A DNA stretch of 64,000 nucleotides from VXYK01 sp965221585 (GTDB lineage: Bacteria > Actinomycetota > Acidimicrobiia > Acidimicrobiales > Aldehydirespiratoraceae): assembly GCA_965221585.1 (NCBI GenBank), contig OZ244898.1, forward strand, positions 558,001 through 622,000, given 5' to 3'. Below, piece by piece: positions 8,216 to 14,630 of this stretch. The notes under the pieces are model-generated. The model ran no database searches, was not told where the DNA came from, and saw nothing but the letters and a program-made list of their open reading frames with translations. The first letter of the stretch is position 1. Each line of letters starts with the position of its first letter. The translations under genes and the position numbers were made by a program.

Positions 8216-9148
8216 TTAGTGGGAGGGACGGATGGACAGTATGCGTGGCGGGCCGTCGGTCACGGCGATCACCTCGCGATGATGCTGCTGACTGACGCTC
8301 AACACCATTCCGGCTTCGAGAATCTCGCGGTGGCCGTGATCCGGGTCAAGTACGGGATGCTCGAATCCCATGCCGAGTCCGCGAACCAGCCACGGTCCGG
8401 CCGCGGCGTTGGCAAGGTCGCCATGGCCGGCCCCGGCGCGGCAGGCGTCGACTATCGGCGGTGGGTCCGGGCGTCGGCCGTCGCTGAACCTGCCGCCCAG
8501 TCCACCCTCGTAGCCCTCTAGCAGAACTCCCAGGTCAATGATCGTTTCCTGACCATCTGGCAGCACGATCGGCGCGGCTGCGGGGACGGTGGTTCCGGCC
8601 TTTGCCATCGCCGCGATCGCTGCTCCGACGGGGTTGCCGGCTGCCTCCAGGGCTGCTCGCACACCGGTCCAGGCCACCGCGCAGGCCGCCTCCACGTGCT
8701 GGATCTCTTCGTCGAACTTTACTCGGCGCACCGCAGCCATCAGATCGTCGGCCGCCACGATGTCTGCGTGCGGCGCGAGTCGCGCCGCGGCTCGTTGAAA
8801 CGACGGCGATACTTCGTCGACCCCGATGAGCGTCGATTCTGCGAACCCGTCGATTGCGGCTAGGTGCTGGGCCATTATCTGCGGATTCCAGGTGAGCGGA
8901 TAGAGGTCTTCTCTGCTCATCGCTTCTCCGAGTCCGGCGTCCCAGGTGGACAGCACGTGGGTTCGGCGGGTCTCGGCGATGACTACGCAGGCAGCTCCGA
9001 ACGGGCGGGTGCCTGCGGTCCACAGCCCCTTCATTCCGCTGGCGTAGTGGCTGTTGTCGGCGCGGCCGAGCACCAGCGCGTCGAGTTCCCGGTCGGCCAT
9101 GGCGGCCAGTACCTTGTCTCGGCGGCGGACAGTCAACGATTCGGTCAT
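8216..9148 (-). CDS. degenerate M24-fold (creatinase/aminopeptidase-like) protein
   Basis: 310 aa, shorter than the roughly 390-410 usual for the family. The N-terminal creatinase-like domain is clear (LDALVLGRADNSHYASGMKG, about 24-43). In the C-terminal pita-bread domain the first metal position is kept (IIDLG), but the second Asp, the His of HG-G, and both late Glu positions are replaced: RGLGMGFEHP, VLSVSQQHH, HHREVIAV. It is therefore probably a non-catalytic relative. ATG 9148 overlaps the stop of the intact M24 gene upstream (ATGA). The pair may form a heterodimer in which this subunit is regulatory; that is inference. Confidence 0.75.
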   Translation of the reverse strand: MTESLTVRRRDKVLAAMADRELDALVLGRADNSHYASGMKGLWTAGTRPFGAACVVIAETRRTHVLSTWDAGLGEAMSREDLYPLTWNPQIMAQHLAAIDGFAESTLIGVDEVSPSFQRAAARLAPHADIVAADDLMAAVRRVKFDEEIQHVEAACAVAWTGVRAALEAAGNPVGAAIAAMAKAGTTVPAAAPIVLPDGQETIIDLGVLLEGYEGGLGGRFSDGRRPDPPPIVDACRAGAGHGDLANAAAGPWLVRGLGMGFEHPVLDPDHGHREILEAGMVLSVSQQHHREVIAVTDGPPRILSIRPSH

Positions 9149-10335
9149 GACTCGAAGGGGGCGTAGCCGGGGAACGATGAGAGGATCCGGCAGCCGTCTT
9201 CGGTGACCACGACGATCTCCTCGGCGCGGTAGCCGGCGATGCCGTCGTCCCAGATGACCGGTTCGAGCACGAGGATCATGCCGGGGGCGAGCACGAAATT
9301 GGAGTCGAATTCGTCGCCGAGGTCGGTGCCGATCATCGGCATCTCAGCGCTCTCCAGCCCTACTCCGTGGGCGAGGTAGAAGTAGGGCAGCCATGGTCGG
9401 GTGCCGCCGTTGACGGCTATTGCTTGCTGTGCCACATCTTTGAGGGTCGCCCCCGGTTCGATGGCTTCGCAGCAGGCTTGGGTGATGGCCGTCCAGCGAT
9501 CGAAACAGGAACGTTCGGCCTGCGATGGTTCTCGTCCCACGATCCAGGTGCGCCCGTAGTCCGAGGCGTATCCCTGGTAACCGTGGCCGGAATCGACCCA
9601 CACCAAGTCGCCCTTCCGATAGGTGGGGTTGCCGACTCCGGTGGGGAATGCGATGGCTCCACTCGAGGTGTGGGGCCCGTCTCGTTGAGCCCGCGGCATG
9701 GGCTGGAATATGGGATCGATCTCGTTGTGGTCGCCGCCGAAACCTCGCAGCGCTTCGAGGAACACGCCGGCGACGTCGCGGCGGGTGGCCCCGACGACGC
9801 ATGCCTCACGCGCCGGTTCCATCGCCCTCTCCGTGAGGATCTGCGACCGTTCGATGCAGGCAACCTCGTCAGCGGTCTTGACGAGACGGGCCGGTCCGAG
9901 TACCCGGTTGGCGTCAACGAGTTGAGCGCCGTCGTACAGGCCAGCGCGGGCCATCGCTCCTGTCACGGAGTCCACCGCGATGCGACGGCCCGCCAAGGCT
10001 CCGGCAACTTCATGCAACGCTGAGCGCATCGCTGGGATGCCGTCGTCGAGTTCTGGCCAGAGCGCCTCACCGATCTCGCATTCGAGGCCATCGGTTCTGC
10101 CGTGGGCATGGAGACGAACACGGTCTTGAGTGACGATCGCCAGCGCCCGCTGAAAGGTGGCATGGCTGGCATCGACGGCGTCGGGAACGAACCCTGTGGC
10201 GTAGCTGACATTGGGTCCGTGCAACAGCACTGCGGCGTCTACTTGCTGTTCAGCCATCTCGGTGCGAAGGCGTGCCAGCCGTTGCGCACACATTCGCTTC
10301 AGGTCGCAAGTTGGCAACACTGCATCGGAAGTCAT
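9145..10335 (-). CDS. M24-family metallopeptidase (Xaa-Pro dipeptidase-like)
   Basis: 396 aa from ATG 10335 (MTSDAVLP). An in-frame ATG further upstream at 10380 has no family similarity. The N-terminal domain carries VDAAVLLHGPNVSYATGF. The C-terminal pita-bread domain keeps the full metal set: Asp in VWVDSGHGYQ, Asp in YASDYGRTW, His in YLAHGVGLE, Glu in LVLEPVIW, and Glu in YRAEEIVVV. It is thus expected to be a binuclear-metal hydrolase on proline-containing dipeptides or related amides. It is coupled by 4-bp overlap to the degenerate paralogue downstream. Confidence 0.88.
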   Translation of the reverse strand: MTSDAVLPTCDLKRMCAQRLARLRTEMAEQQVDAAVLLHGPNVSYATGFVPDAVDASHATFQRALAIVTQDRVRLHAHGRTDGLECEIGEALWPELDDGIPAMRSALHEVAGALAGRRIAVDSVTGAMARAGLYDGAQLVDANRVLGPARLVKTADEVACIERSQILTERAMEPAREACVVGATRRDVAGVFLEALRGFGGDHNEIDPIFQPMPRAQRDGPHTSSGAIAFPTGVGNPTYRKGDLVWVDSGHGYQGYASDYGRTWIVGREPSQAERSCFDRWTAITQACCEAIEPGATLKDVAQQAIAVNGGTRPWLPYFYLAHGVGLESAEMPMIGTDLGDEFDSNFVLAPGMILVLEPVIWDDGIAGYRAEEIVVVTEDGCRILSSFPGYAPFES

Positions 10336-10399
10336 CGCCAACAGCATGCACCATGGTCCCGGGACTCGCCTTTTCGGCACCGCTATAGGCGCGCTCGGC

Positions 10400-10405
10400 T
10401 ATAAC
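10400..10405 (+). promoter_or_regulatory. -10 box for leaderless gene at 10413
   Basis: TATAAC lies 7 nt before GTG 10413, so transcription would start at or next to the start codon. On the other strand, TATAGC near 10385 could serve the M24 gene. Confidence 0.5.
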
Positions 10406-10412
10406 AGAGTCT

Positions 10413-11084
10413 GTGACGCTCGACGGAATCGACCGCTCGTCCCACTTCGTCCAGGCTCGTGAGGCTCTCGACGACGGCGACACCTATGCCGCACGAGATC
10501 AGATCAATCGTGCCGAACGGCAGGCCGCAGCGCTCAAGCAGTACTCGATACGTTGGATCGCGGAGTTGTTGTCGTGGGTGGGAGAGACCCAGGGTGAGGC
10601 TGCGGTTGAAGAGGCGCTGCGGCGTTTCGGTGACCGCAACCTTGCGGATCGTGTGGCGCCCGACAATGACTGGTGGTCGGTGCCCCCAGAGGTCAGAGCG
10701 AAGGTGGTTGCCAGGGCGATGCTAGCCAATGGAGCTGAGGTTGAGCTCTCCGAGGACGACGAGAAGATCGTCATGTCATTTCGATGCGGAAGCGGCGGGA
10801 TGCTGATCGACTCAGGCGCTTACGAGGGCGAGACAGCTCTGATGAAACTGACCGAGTCCGGCCCGCGCACCTTCGGCCGGGACTCGCTATGGGTGTATTG
10901 CGCTCATTGTTCTGTCAACAACGAGATGCAGGCGGTGGAGGCGACGGGTCGGTTGACGACTGTCGAGTTCCCGCCCGAGCGGGCGGGTGAACCGTGCGTT
11001 CATCATGTCTATCGGCGCCCGCAGGACATCCCCGAGGAGATCTACGTCCGCATCGGCAAGTCGAAACCGGCGCGCGATCGCTGA
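10413..11084 (+). CDS. uncharacterised protein with a CxxC pair
   Basis: 223 aa, family not recognised. The first 90 residues look helical and charged (REALDDGDTYAARDQINRAE). The centre has a helical ELLSWVGETQGEAAVEEALRRFGD segment and then DNDWWSVPPEVRAKVVARAML. The second half has Cys in SFRCGSGGML and a CxxC in VYCAHCSVNN, suggestive of a metal or redox site. There is no signal peptide or membrane segment. GTG 10413 is 7 nt after a TATAAC box, so the mRNA is probably leaderless. It stands alone between divergent M24 genes and a convergent LysR gene. Confidence 0.7.
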   Translation: MTLDGIDRSSHFVQAREALDDGDTYAARDQINRAERQAAALKQYSIRWIAELLSWVGETQGEAAVEEALRRFGDRNLADRVAPDNDWWSVPPEVRAKVVARAMLANGAEVELSEDDEKIVMSFRCGSGGMLIDSGAYEGETALMKLTESGPRTFGRDSLWVYCAHCSVNNEMQAVEATGRLTTVEFPPERAGEPCVHHVYRRPQDIPEEIYVRIGKSKPARDR

Positions 11085-11094
11085 GCGTCGGGGG

Positions 11095-11949
11095 TTATTC
11101 GGCTTGGAGTTCGCCGACGATGTCTGAGATGAGTTCGGTTGCGACGACAGAGGGTTCGCCGGCTGCTGCACGCGCCACATAAGTCGAGTCTGGGAGCGGG
11201 GGGATCGACTCGGCCCGTGGCCAACCGATCAGGTCGCCTTTCACGGAACTCTCGGCGAGGACCGCGACCCCCAACCCTGCTTCTGCTGCGCCTATGACGC
11301 TCGCCGCGCTGGGTCCCGAGAAGGCCACCGTGAAGGGTATGGCTGCGTTTGTCAGGGCGTGTCGCGCAAGCGGCCGGTAGAACCCGCCCTCGCCGAATGT
11401 GATCAGGGGAACGGGACCTTCCTCGTAGGGGCTGTCTGGAGCGCATACCCAGATCAGCGGGTCCTTCCAGAGGATGTGGTCGTCCGGTCTCCGGTCTTTC
11501 TCGAGTATTTGCAGCACCGCAACGTCGAGTTCGCTCAGGGCCAGCATCGAGGCGAGCCGGAACGACCGGTCCACGAAGAACTCGATCTGTGTTCGGGGGT
11601 GAATGCGGTTGAAGCGTGAGAGGACGGCGCACATGCGCGCGGTGCTGATCTCCTCGGGTGTGCCGACTTTGACCGTGCCGCTGAGCTCCGAGCTCTCCAG
11701 GCGGCGGACGGCTTCGTCGTGCGTACCGACGATCGTTCGAGCGTAGTGGAGGAGCTCTCGCCCGTCGCGCGACGGCCGCAGCGAGTGTCCTTCGCGAACC
11801 AGCAGGTTGCGACCGACTTTCTGTTCCAGACGTTTGATCTTCCAGCTGACTGCGGACTGGCTCAGTTCCAGGGACTCAGCTGCTCGGGTCATGCCGTTGA
11901 GGTCGATGACAGCGGCGAAGGTTCTCAGTGATTCGATGTCCAACTGCAT
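11095..11949 (-). CDS. LysR-family transcriptional regulator
   Basis: 284 aa from ATG 11949 (MQLDIESLRTFAAVIDLNGM). The winged HTH at residues 1-60 has TRAAESLELSQSAVSWKIKR followed by LEQKVGRNLLVREG, standard for LysR. The C-terminal periplasmic-binding-like sensor domain (about 85-284) starts GTVKVGTPEEIS. A slightly longer start at 11973 is possible. It is divergent from a 40-codon ORF at 12044; the 94-nt spacer carries two dyads that could be its operators (11982-11998, 12003-12019). No metabolic gene adjoins, so the effector is unknown. Confidence 0.93.
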   Translation of the reverse strand: MQLDIESLRTFAAVIDLNGMTRAAESLELSQSAVSWKIKRLEQKVGRNLLVREGHSLRPSRDGRELLHYARTIVGTHDEAVRRLESSELSGTVKVGTPEEISTARMCAVLSRFNRIHPRTQIEFFVDRSFRLASMLALSELDVAVLQILEKDRRPDDHILWKDPLIWVCAPDSPYEEGPVPLITFGEGGFYRPLARHALTNAAIPFTVAFSGPSAASVIGAAEAGLGVAVLAESSVKGDLIGWPRAESIPPLPDSTYVARAAAGEPSVVATELISDIVGELQAE

Positions 11950-11981
11950 CTGCCGAGTATGCCACACGGACATGACAAATC

Positions 11982-12037
11982 TTGGTAATAACTATCAAAA
12001 ATATATGGTTGTGTCATATCGAAATGGGAGCGATAAT
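11982..12037 (+). promoter_or_regulatory. LysR-type operator dyads and promoter
   Basis: An AT-rich spacer in otherwise GC-rich DNA. TTGGTAATAACTATCAA (11982-11998) is an interrupted dyad with one mismatch and the LysR spacing. ATATG-N7-CATAT (12003-12019) is a perfect dyad that covers a -35-like TTGTGT (12009-12014). A 17-nt spacer leads to the -10 GATAAT (12032-12037). Transcription would begin at about 12044. Confidence 0.6.
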
Positions 12038-12043
12038 ACAGTC

Positions 12044-12166
12044 ATGACCATCAACCCGAATCCATCAACAGTTACCGCAGCAGCCCTTCGCTCGGCTCTT
12101 GGTCCGGGTTTTCAGTTCGGCGGCGTGTCGGATTACACCCTGCGTGTCATCAGCCGACCCCGGTAA
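12044..12166 (+). CDS. putative leaderless 40-aa small protein
   Basis: The reading frame MTINPNPSTVTAAALRSALG... ends ...RVISRPR at TAA 12164-12166. It is supported by the full set of signals around it: -35 TTGTGT, 17 nt, -10 GATAAT, and ATG 7 nt after the -10 box (leaderless), with a 9-bp-stem hairpin 24 nt after the stop. It is divergent from a LysR regulator whose likely operators overlap this promoter. There is no membrane segment and no recognised family. It could instead be the 5' part of a short regulatory RNA; coding is an inference from the promoter-to-start geometry. Confidence 0.45.
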   Translation: MTINPNPSTVTAAALRSALGPGFQFGGVSDYTLRVISRPR

Positions 12167-12190
12167 CCCACTGACCTCAGTCCCAGTTCT

Positions 12191-12218
12191 GGCGATGGGT
12201 CTCCCCCTTCCCATCGCC
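12191..12218 (+). terminator. intrinsic-type hairpin after the 40-aa ORF
   Basis: GGCGATGGG and CCCATCGCC form a perfect 9-bp stem around a 10-nt pyrimidine loop. There is no U run, as is common in actinobacteria. Confidence 0.6.
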
Positions 12219-12225
12219 ACCCAAA

Positions 12226-12272
12226 GGTAGCGCCTCGCCGGTCCGCTCCCCCAGCGGCCGGCCGGCGCTACC
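12226..12272 (-). terminator. long hairpin at the 3' end of the response regulator gene
   Basis: Outer arms GGTAGCGC/GCGCTACC enclose further complementary CGCCGG/CCGGCC and CCGCT/AGCGG segments. The arm contains the stop codon of the response regulator. With the hairpin at 12191 it separates two converging units. Confidence 0.6.
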
Positions 12273-12921
12273 AAATTCGTCGGGCTGCTGCCCAGCGGCT
12301 CAGTTCGTTGCGGTTCGAGAGCTGGAGTTTGCGGAGCACCGCCGACGCGTGAGTCTCGACCGTCTTGATCGAGATCGACAGCCGGCGGGCGATCTCCTTG
12401 TAGGTGTAACCGCGGGCCAGATGCCTGAGAACCTCTTGTTCCCGCGGAGTGAGCCGGTCGAGGTCCTCATCGGCATCTTCGCCGGCGGGACCGTCGCCGG
12501 GTCCGAAAGCGTCGAGCACGAATCCGGCCAGCCGAGGCGAGAAGACTGCGTCACCGTTGCTGACGCGGATGATCGCCTCGACCAGATCGTCGCCGGAGAT
12601 CGACTTGGTGACGTAGCCCCGGGCGCCCGCCCGCACCACGTTGATAACGTCGGTTGCCGCGTCGGACACCGACAGAGCGAGGAAACGGGTCTCGATCTGG
12701 CCGGAGGCGACCGCTTCGATGACCTCCCGCCCGGATCCCGAGGGTAGATGGACGTCGAGCAGCACCACGTCGGGACGCCACTGTTCGATCACCGCGACCG
12801 CGGAGGCGACGTCGTCGGCTTCGGCCACCACATTCACTCGGTCCCCGAGCTCGACCCGTACTCCGCTGCGGAACAGTCGATGGTCGTCGACGATGACGAC
12901 CCGTGGAACTGCAGCGACCAT
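12268..12921 (-). CDS. NarL/LuxR-family response regulator
   Basis: 217 aa. Receiver domain 6-120: acidic pair VDDH (11-14), phospho-acceptor Asp56 in VVLLDVHLPSG, and Lys in GYVTKS. A linker of about 35 residues is rich in Gly and Asp. The LuxR-type HTH (about 150-212) contains LTPREQEVLRHLARGYTYKE and KTVETHASAVLRKL. No kinase gene adjoins. The only two-component kinase in the window is the PspC-domain kinase at 34343-35506, same strand, the type normally encoded next to such a regulator. Targets may include the palindromes at 35551-35628. Confidence 0.93.
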   Translation of the reverse strand: MVAAVPRVVIVDDHRLFRSGVRVELGDRVNVVAEADDVASAVAVIEQWRPDVVLLDVHLPSGSGREVIEAVASGQIETRFLALSVSDAATDVINVVRAGARGYVTKSISGDDLVEAIIRVSNGDAVFSPRLAGFVLDAFGPGDGPAGEDADEDLDRLTPREQEVLRHLARGYTYKEIARRLSISIKTVETHASAVLRKLQLSNRNELSRWAAARRIW

Positions 12922-12983
12922 TCCCTCACCGTAGCCGGGCTGCGTCTCCGCGGCGGTGGTCGCTGCCGCACCTGGTCGTCGGG

Positions 12984-13691
12984 TCAGTGATCTGAAATGA
13001 GGGGAACGAAACGGACCGCGCCGAGAGTCTCGGTCGTTGTCCGGTCGCCGGTCCGCCTGATGCGGGTGAGGTGTTGGACTTCTCCCAGCGGACCCAGTGG
13101 GATGATCAGCCGTCCTCCGTCCGCGAGCTGCTCGACCAGGGGGTCGGGGATTGTCGGTGTGGAGGCGGTGACCAGCACCGCCGAGTAGGGCGCTCGCGGC
13201 GCGTAGCCGAGCGAGCCGTCGGTCTTGACCACTGTCACGTTGTGATAGCCGAGCCCTGCGAACAGTTCGGTGGCCGCGTCGGCCAGTTCCTGGTGACGTT
13301 CGACGGTGATCACTTCAGCTGCCAGGTTTGCCAGCACTGCGGCGCCGTAGCCCGAGCCGGTTCCCACCTCCAACACACGGTCGGTCGGAGCGATCAAGGC
13401 GGCCTCGGCCATCAACGCAACCATGTAGGGCTGTGAGATGGTCTGGTTGGCCGCGATGGGCAACGGGTGGTCTTCGTAGGCGGTTCCGGCGAGCGACTCC
13501 CGTACGAACAGATGCCGGGGCACCGACTCCATAGCGGCCAGCACTCGAGGATCGGTCACCCCGCGGTTCCTGATCTGTTTGTCGACCATCGCCAGACGCC
13601 GTTTGCGCTGGGTGTCCTCAGCGTTGTTCCGGCGGGCGAGCGCGCGCCTTTTTTGCCGGCGGCGTCTCGGTCTGTCGTGCCCGCTGGCCAT
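12984..13691 (-). CDS. pcm: protein-L-isoaspartate O-methyltransferase
   Basis: 235 aa as drawn. The enzyme uses SAM to repair isoaspartyl residues in aged proteins. Signatures: MVDKQIRNRGVTDPRVLAAM, VPRHLFV, the ISQPYMVALM box, SAM loop VLEVGTGSGYGAAVLA, and the C-terminal GGRLIIPLG. The first 34 residues, rich in Arg and Lys, are not part of the family. The real start may be ATG 13589, which would give 200 aa, the usual length. Confidence 0.9.
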   Translation of the reverse strand: MASGHDRPRRRRQKRRALARRNNAEDTQRKRRLAMVDKQIRNRGVTDPRVLAAMESVPRHLFVRESLAGTAYEDHPLPIAANQTISQPYMVALMAEAALIAPTDRVLEVGTGSGYGAAVLANLAAEVITVERHQELADAATELFAGLGYHNVTVVKTDGSLGYAPRAPYSAVLVTASTPTIPDPLVEQLADGGRLIIPLGPLGEVQHLTRIRRTGDRTTTETLGAVRFVPLISDH

Positions 13692-13724
13692 GCTCCATCT
13701 TCGCCGATCCGCTTTCCTTTCGCC

Positions 13725-13761
13725 GGAGGAGTGGCCTCCCGCAGGAGGAGTGGCCTCTCGC
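13725..13761. repeat. two direct 18-bp units, 19-bp period
   Basis: GGAGGAGTGGCCTCCCGC and GGAGGAGTGGCCTCTCGC are adjacent in the gap between pcm and the next gene. One mismatch. No function assigned; it lies upstream of pcm and downstream of the PNPOx-like gene. Confidence 0.6.
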
Positions 13762-13792
13762 CGGGCGAGCGGCCCGACAGTTCGTGGGCGTG

Positions 13793-14494
13793 TCAGTCAG
13801 CTCTGAGGCGCGGCCGGTCTTCGGGACTGCAGCCCGACATACCAGCGACCGCTTCGGGTGGGTTGGGATCGGCGGTCAGGTCGGCTGAGACGGCCGGTGT
13901 TTCGAACCGGGTGGTGACGGGCACCACTCCGGCCCACCAGGGTCCGGCGATGTCGTCGGGTTCGTCGATGGGGTCGCCGCTGCGGACTTTGGCAGACGAT
14001 TCGGTGAGCGGGACCTGCAACACCAGTGTCTTGCGCAGGTCGATCTGCGAGGGTGGACGCCCAGTGTCCCAGATCTCGGCGATGTGGTCGGTGACGAGTT
14101 TGAGCGCGGCGAGCTTGTGCTCGTCGTCGGTGATGCGCTGGGCCCGGCCCCGCACCACCACGGAGCGATAGTTCATCGAGTTGTGGAACGGTGTGCGTGC
14201 GACCACCAGCCCGTCCACGCAGGTGACGGTGACGCAGACCTCCTGGTCTTCACCTTCGCCGAGCAGATGGTTGGCGACCGCGCCATGCAGGTAGAGACGT
14301 TCGCCGTCGTGCCCGTAGGCCATGGGCAGGACCAACGGCCCGTCGGGCGTGTTGACCCCGACATGCGCTATCAGTCCGGCATCGAGAATTTGGCACACGT
14401 CGCTTCGCTGGTAGCGCCCCCGGTCCGCACTGCGCCGCACCTTGACCCGCTCCGATGCCGGCTCCGTTTCGCCTTCGACCTGCGTGTCTCCCAT
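13793..14494 (-). CDS. pyridoxamine 5'-phosphate oxidase-fold (NimA-like) flavoprotein
   Basis: 233 aa. The split-barrel fold is indicated by VRRSADRGRYQRSDVCQILD (about 20-39), VLPMAYGHDGERLYLHGA, VCVTVTCVDGLVVART, and MNYRSVVVRGRAQRI. This order matches the pyridoxamine-oxidase-like family related to 5-nitroimidazole reductase NimA. It likely binds FMN or F420/haem; the exact substrate is unknown. The last 45 residues are Pro-rich and outside the fold. It is divergent from the defence helicase, sharing the promoter region 14495-14591. Confidence 0.8.
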   Translation of the reverse strand: MGDTQVEGETEPASERVKVRRSADRGRYQRSDVCQILDAGLIAHVGVNTPDGPLVLPMAYGHDGERLYLHGAVANHLLGEGEDQEVCVTVTCVDGLVVARTPFHNSMNYRSVVVRGRAQRITDDEHKLAALKLVTDHIAEIWDTGRPPSQIDLRKTLVLQVPLTESSAKVRSGDPIDEPDDIAGPWWAGVVPVTTRFETPAVSADLTADPNPPEAVAGMSGCSPEDRPRLRAD

Positions 14495-14518
14495 CCCGCG
14501 AGGCTAGCGACTCACCGG

Positions 14519-14584
14519 GTTCGGTTTGGCCGAACTAACGCCCAGTTTGGCTGCGGTGTACGATTTGGCTGGTCGAATGGGAGG
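14519..14584 (+). promoter_or_regulatory. dyad, repeated TTTGGC boxes and promoter before the helicase operon
   Basis: GTTCGG-N5-CCGAAC (14519-14535) is a perfect 6-bp dyad. TTTGGC occurs three times (14525, 14546, 14564). TACGAT at 14559-14564 could be a -10 box and GGGAGG at 14579-14584 is the ribosome binding site of the small ORF at 14592. The region lies between divergent genes, so a repressor could act on both. Confidence 0.45.
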
Positions 14585-14591
14585 GTGAGCG

Positions 14592-14630
14592 ATGAACCTC
14601 TGGGGTGAGGGCTGGGTGGCAACGCTGTGA
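14592..14630 (+). CDS. 12-aa upstream ORF coupled to the helicase
   Basis: ATG AAC CTC TGG GGT GAG GGC TGG GTG GCA ACG CTG TGA. It has a strong Shine-Dalgarno GGGAGG 7 nt upstream, whereas the helicase GTG (14627) has none of its own. The uORF stop TGA (14628-14630) overlaps that GTG, so helicase translation would depend on termination-reinitiation. The peptide itself probably has no function. Confidence 0.5.
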   Translation: MNLWGEGWVATL

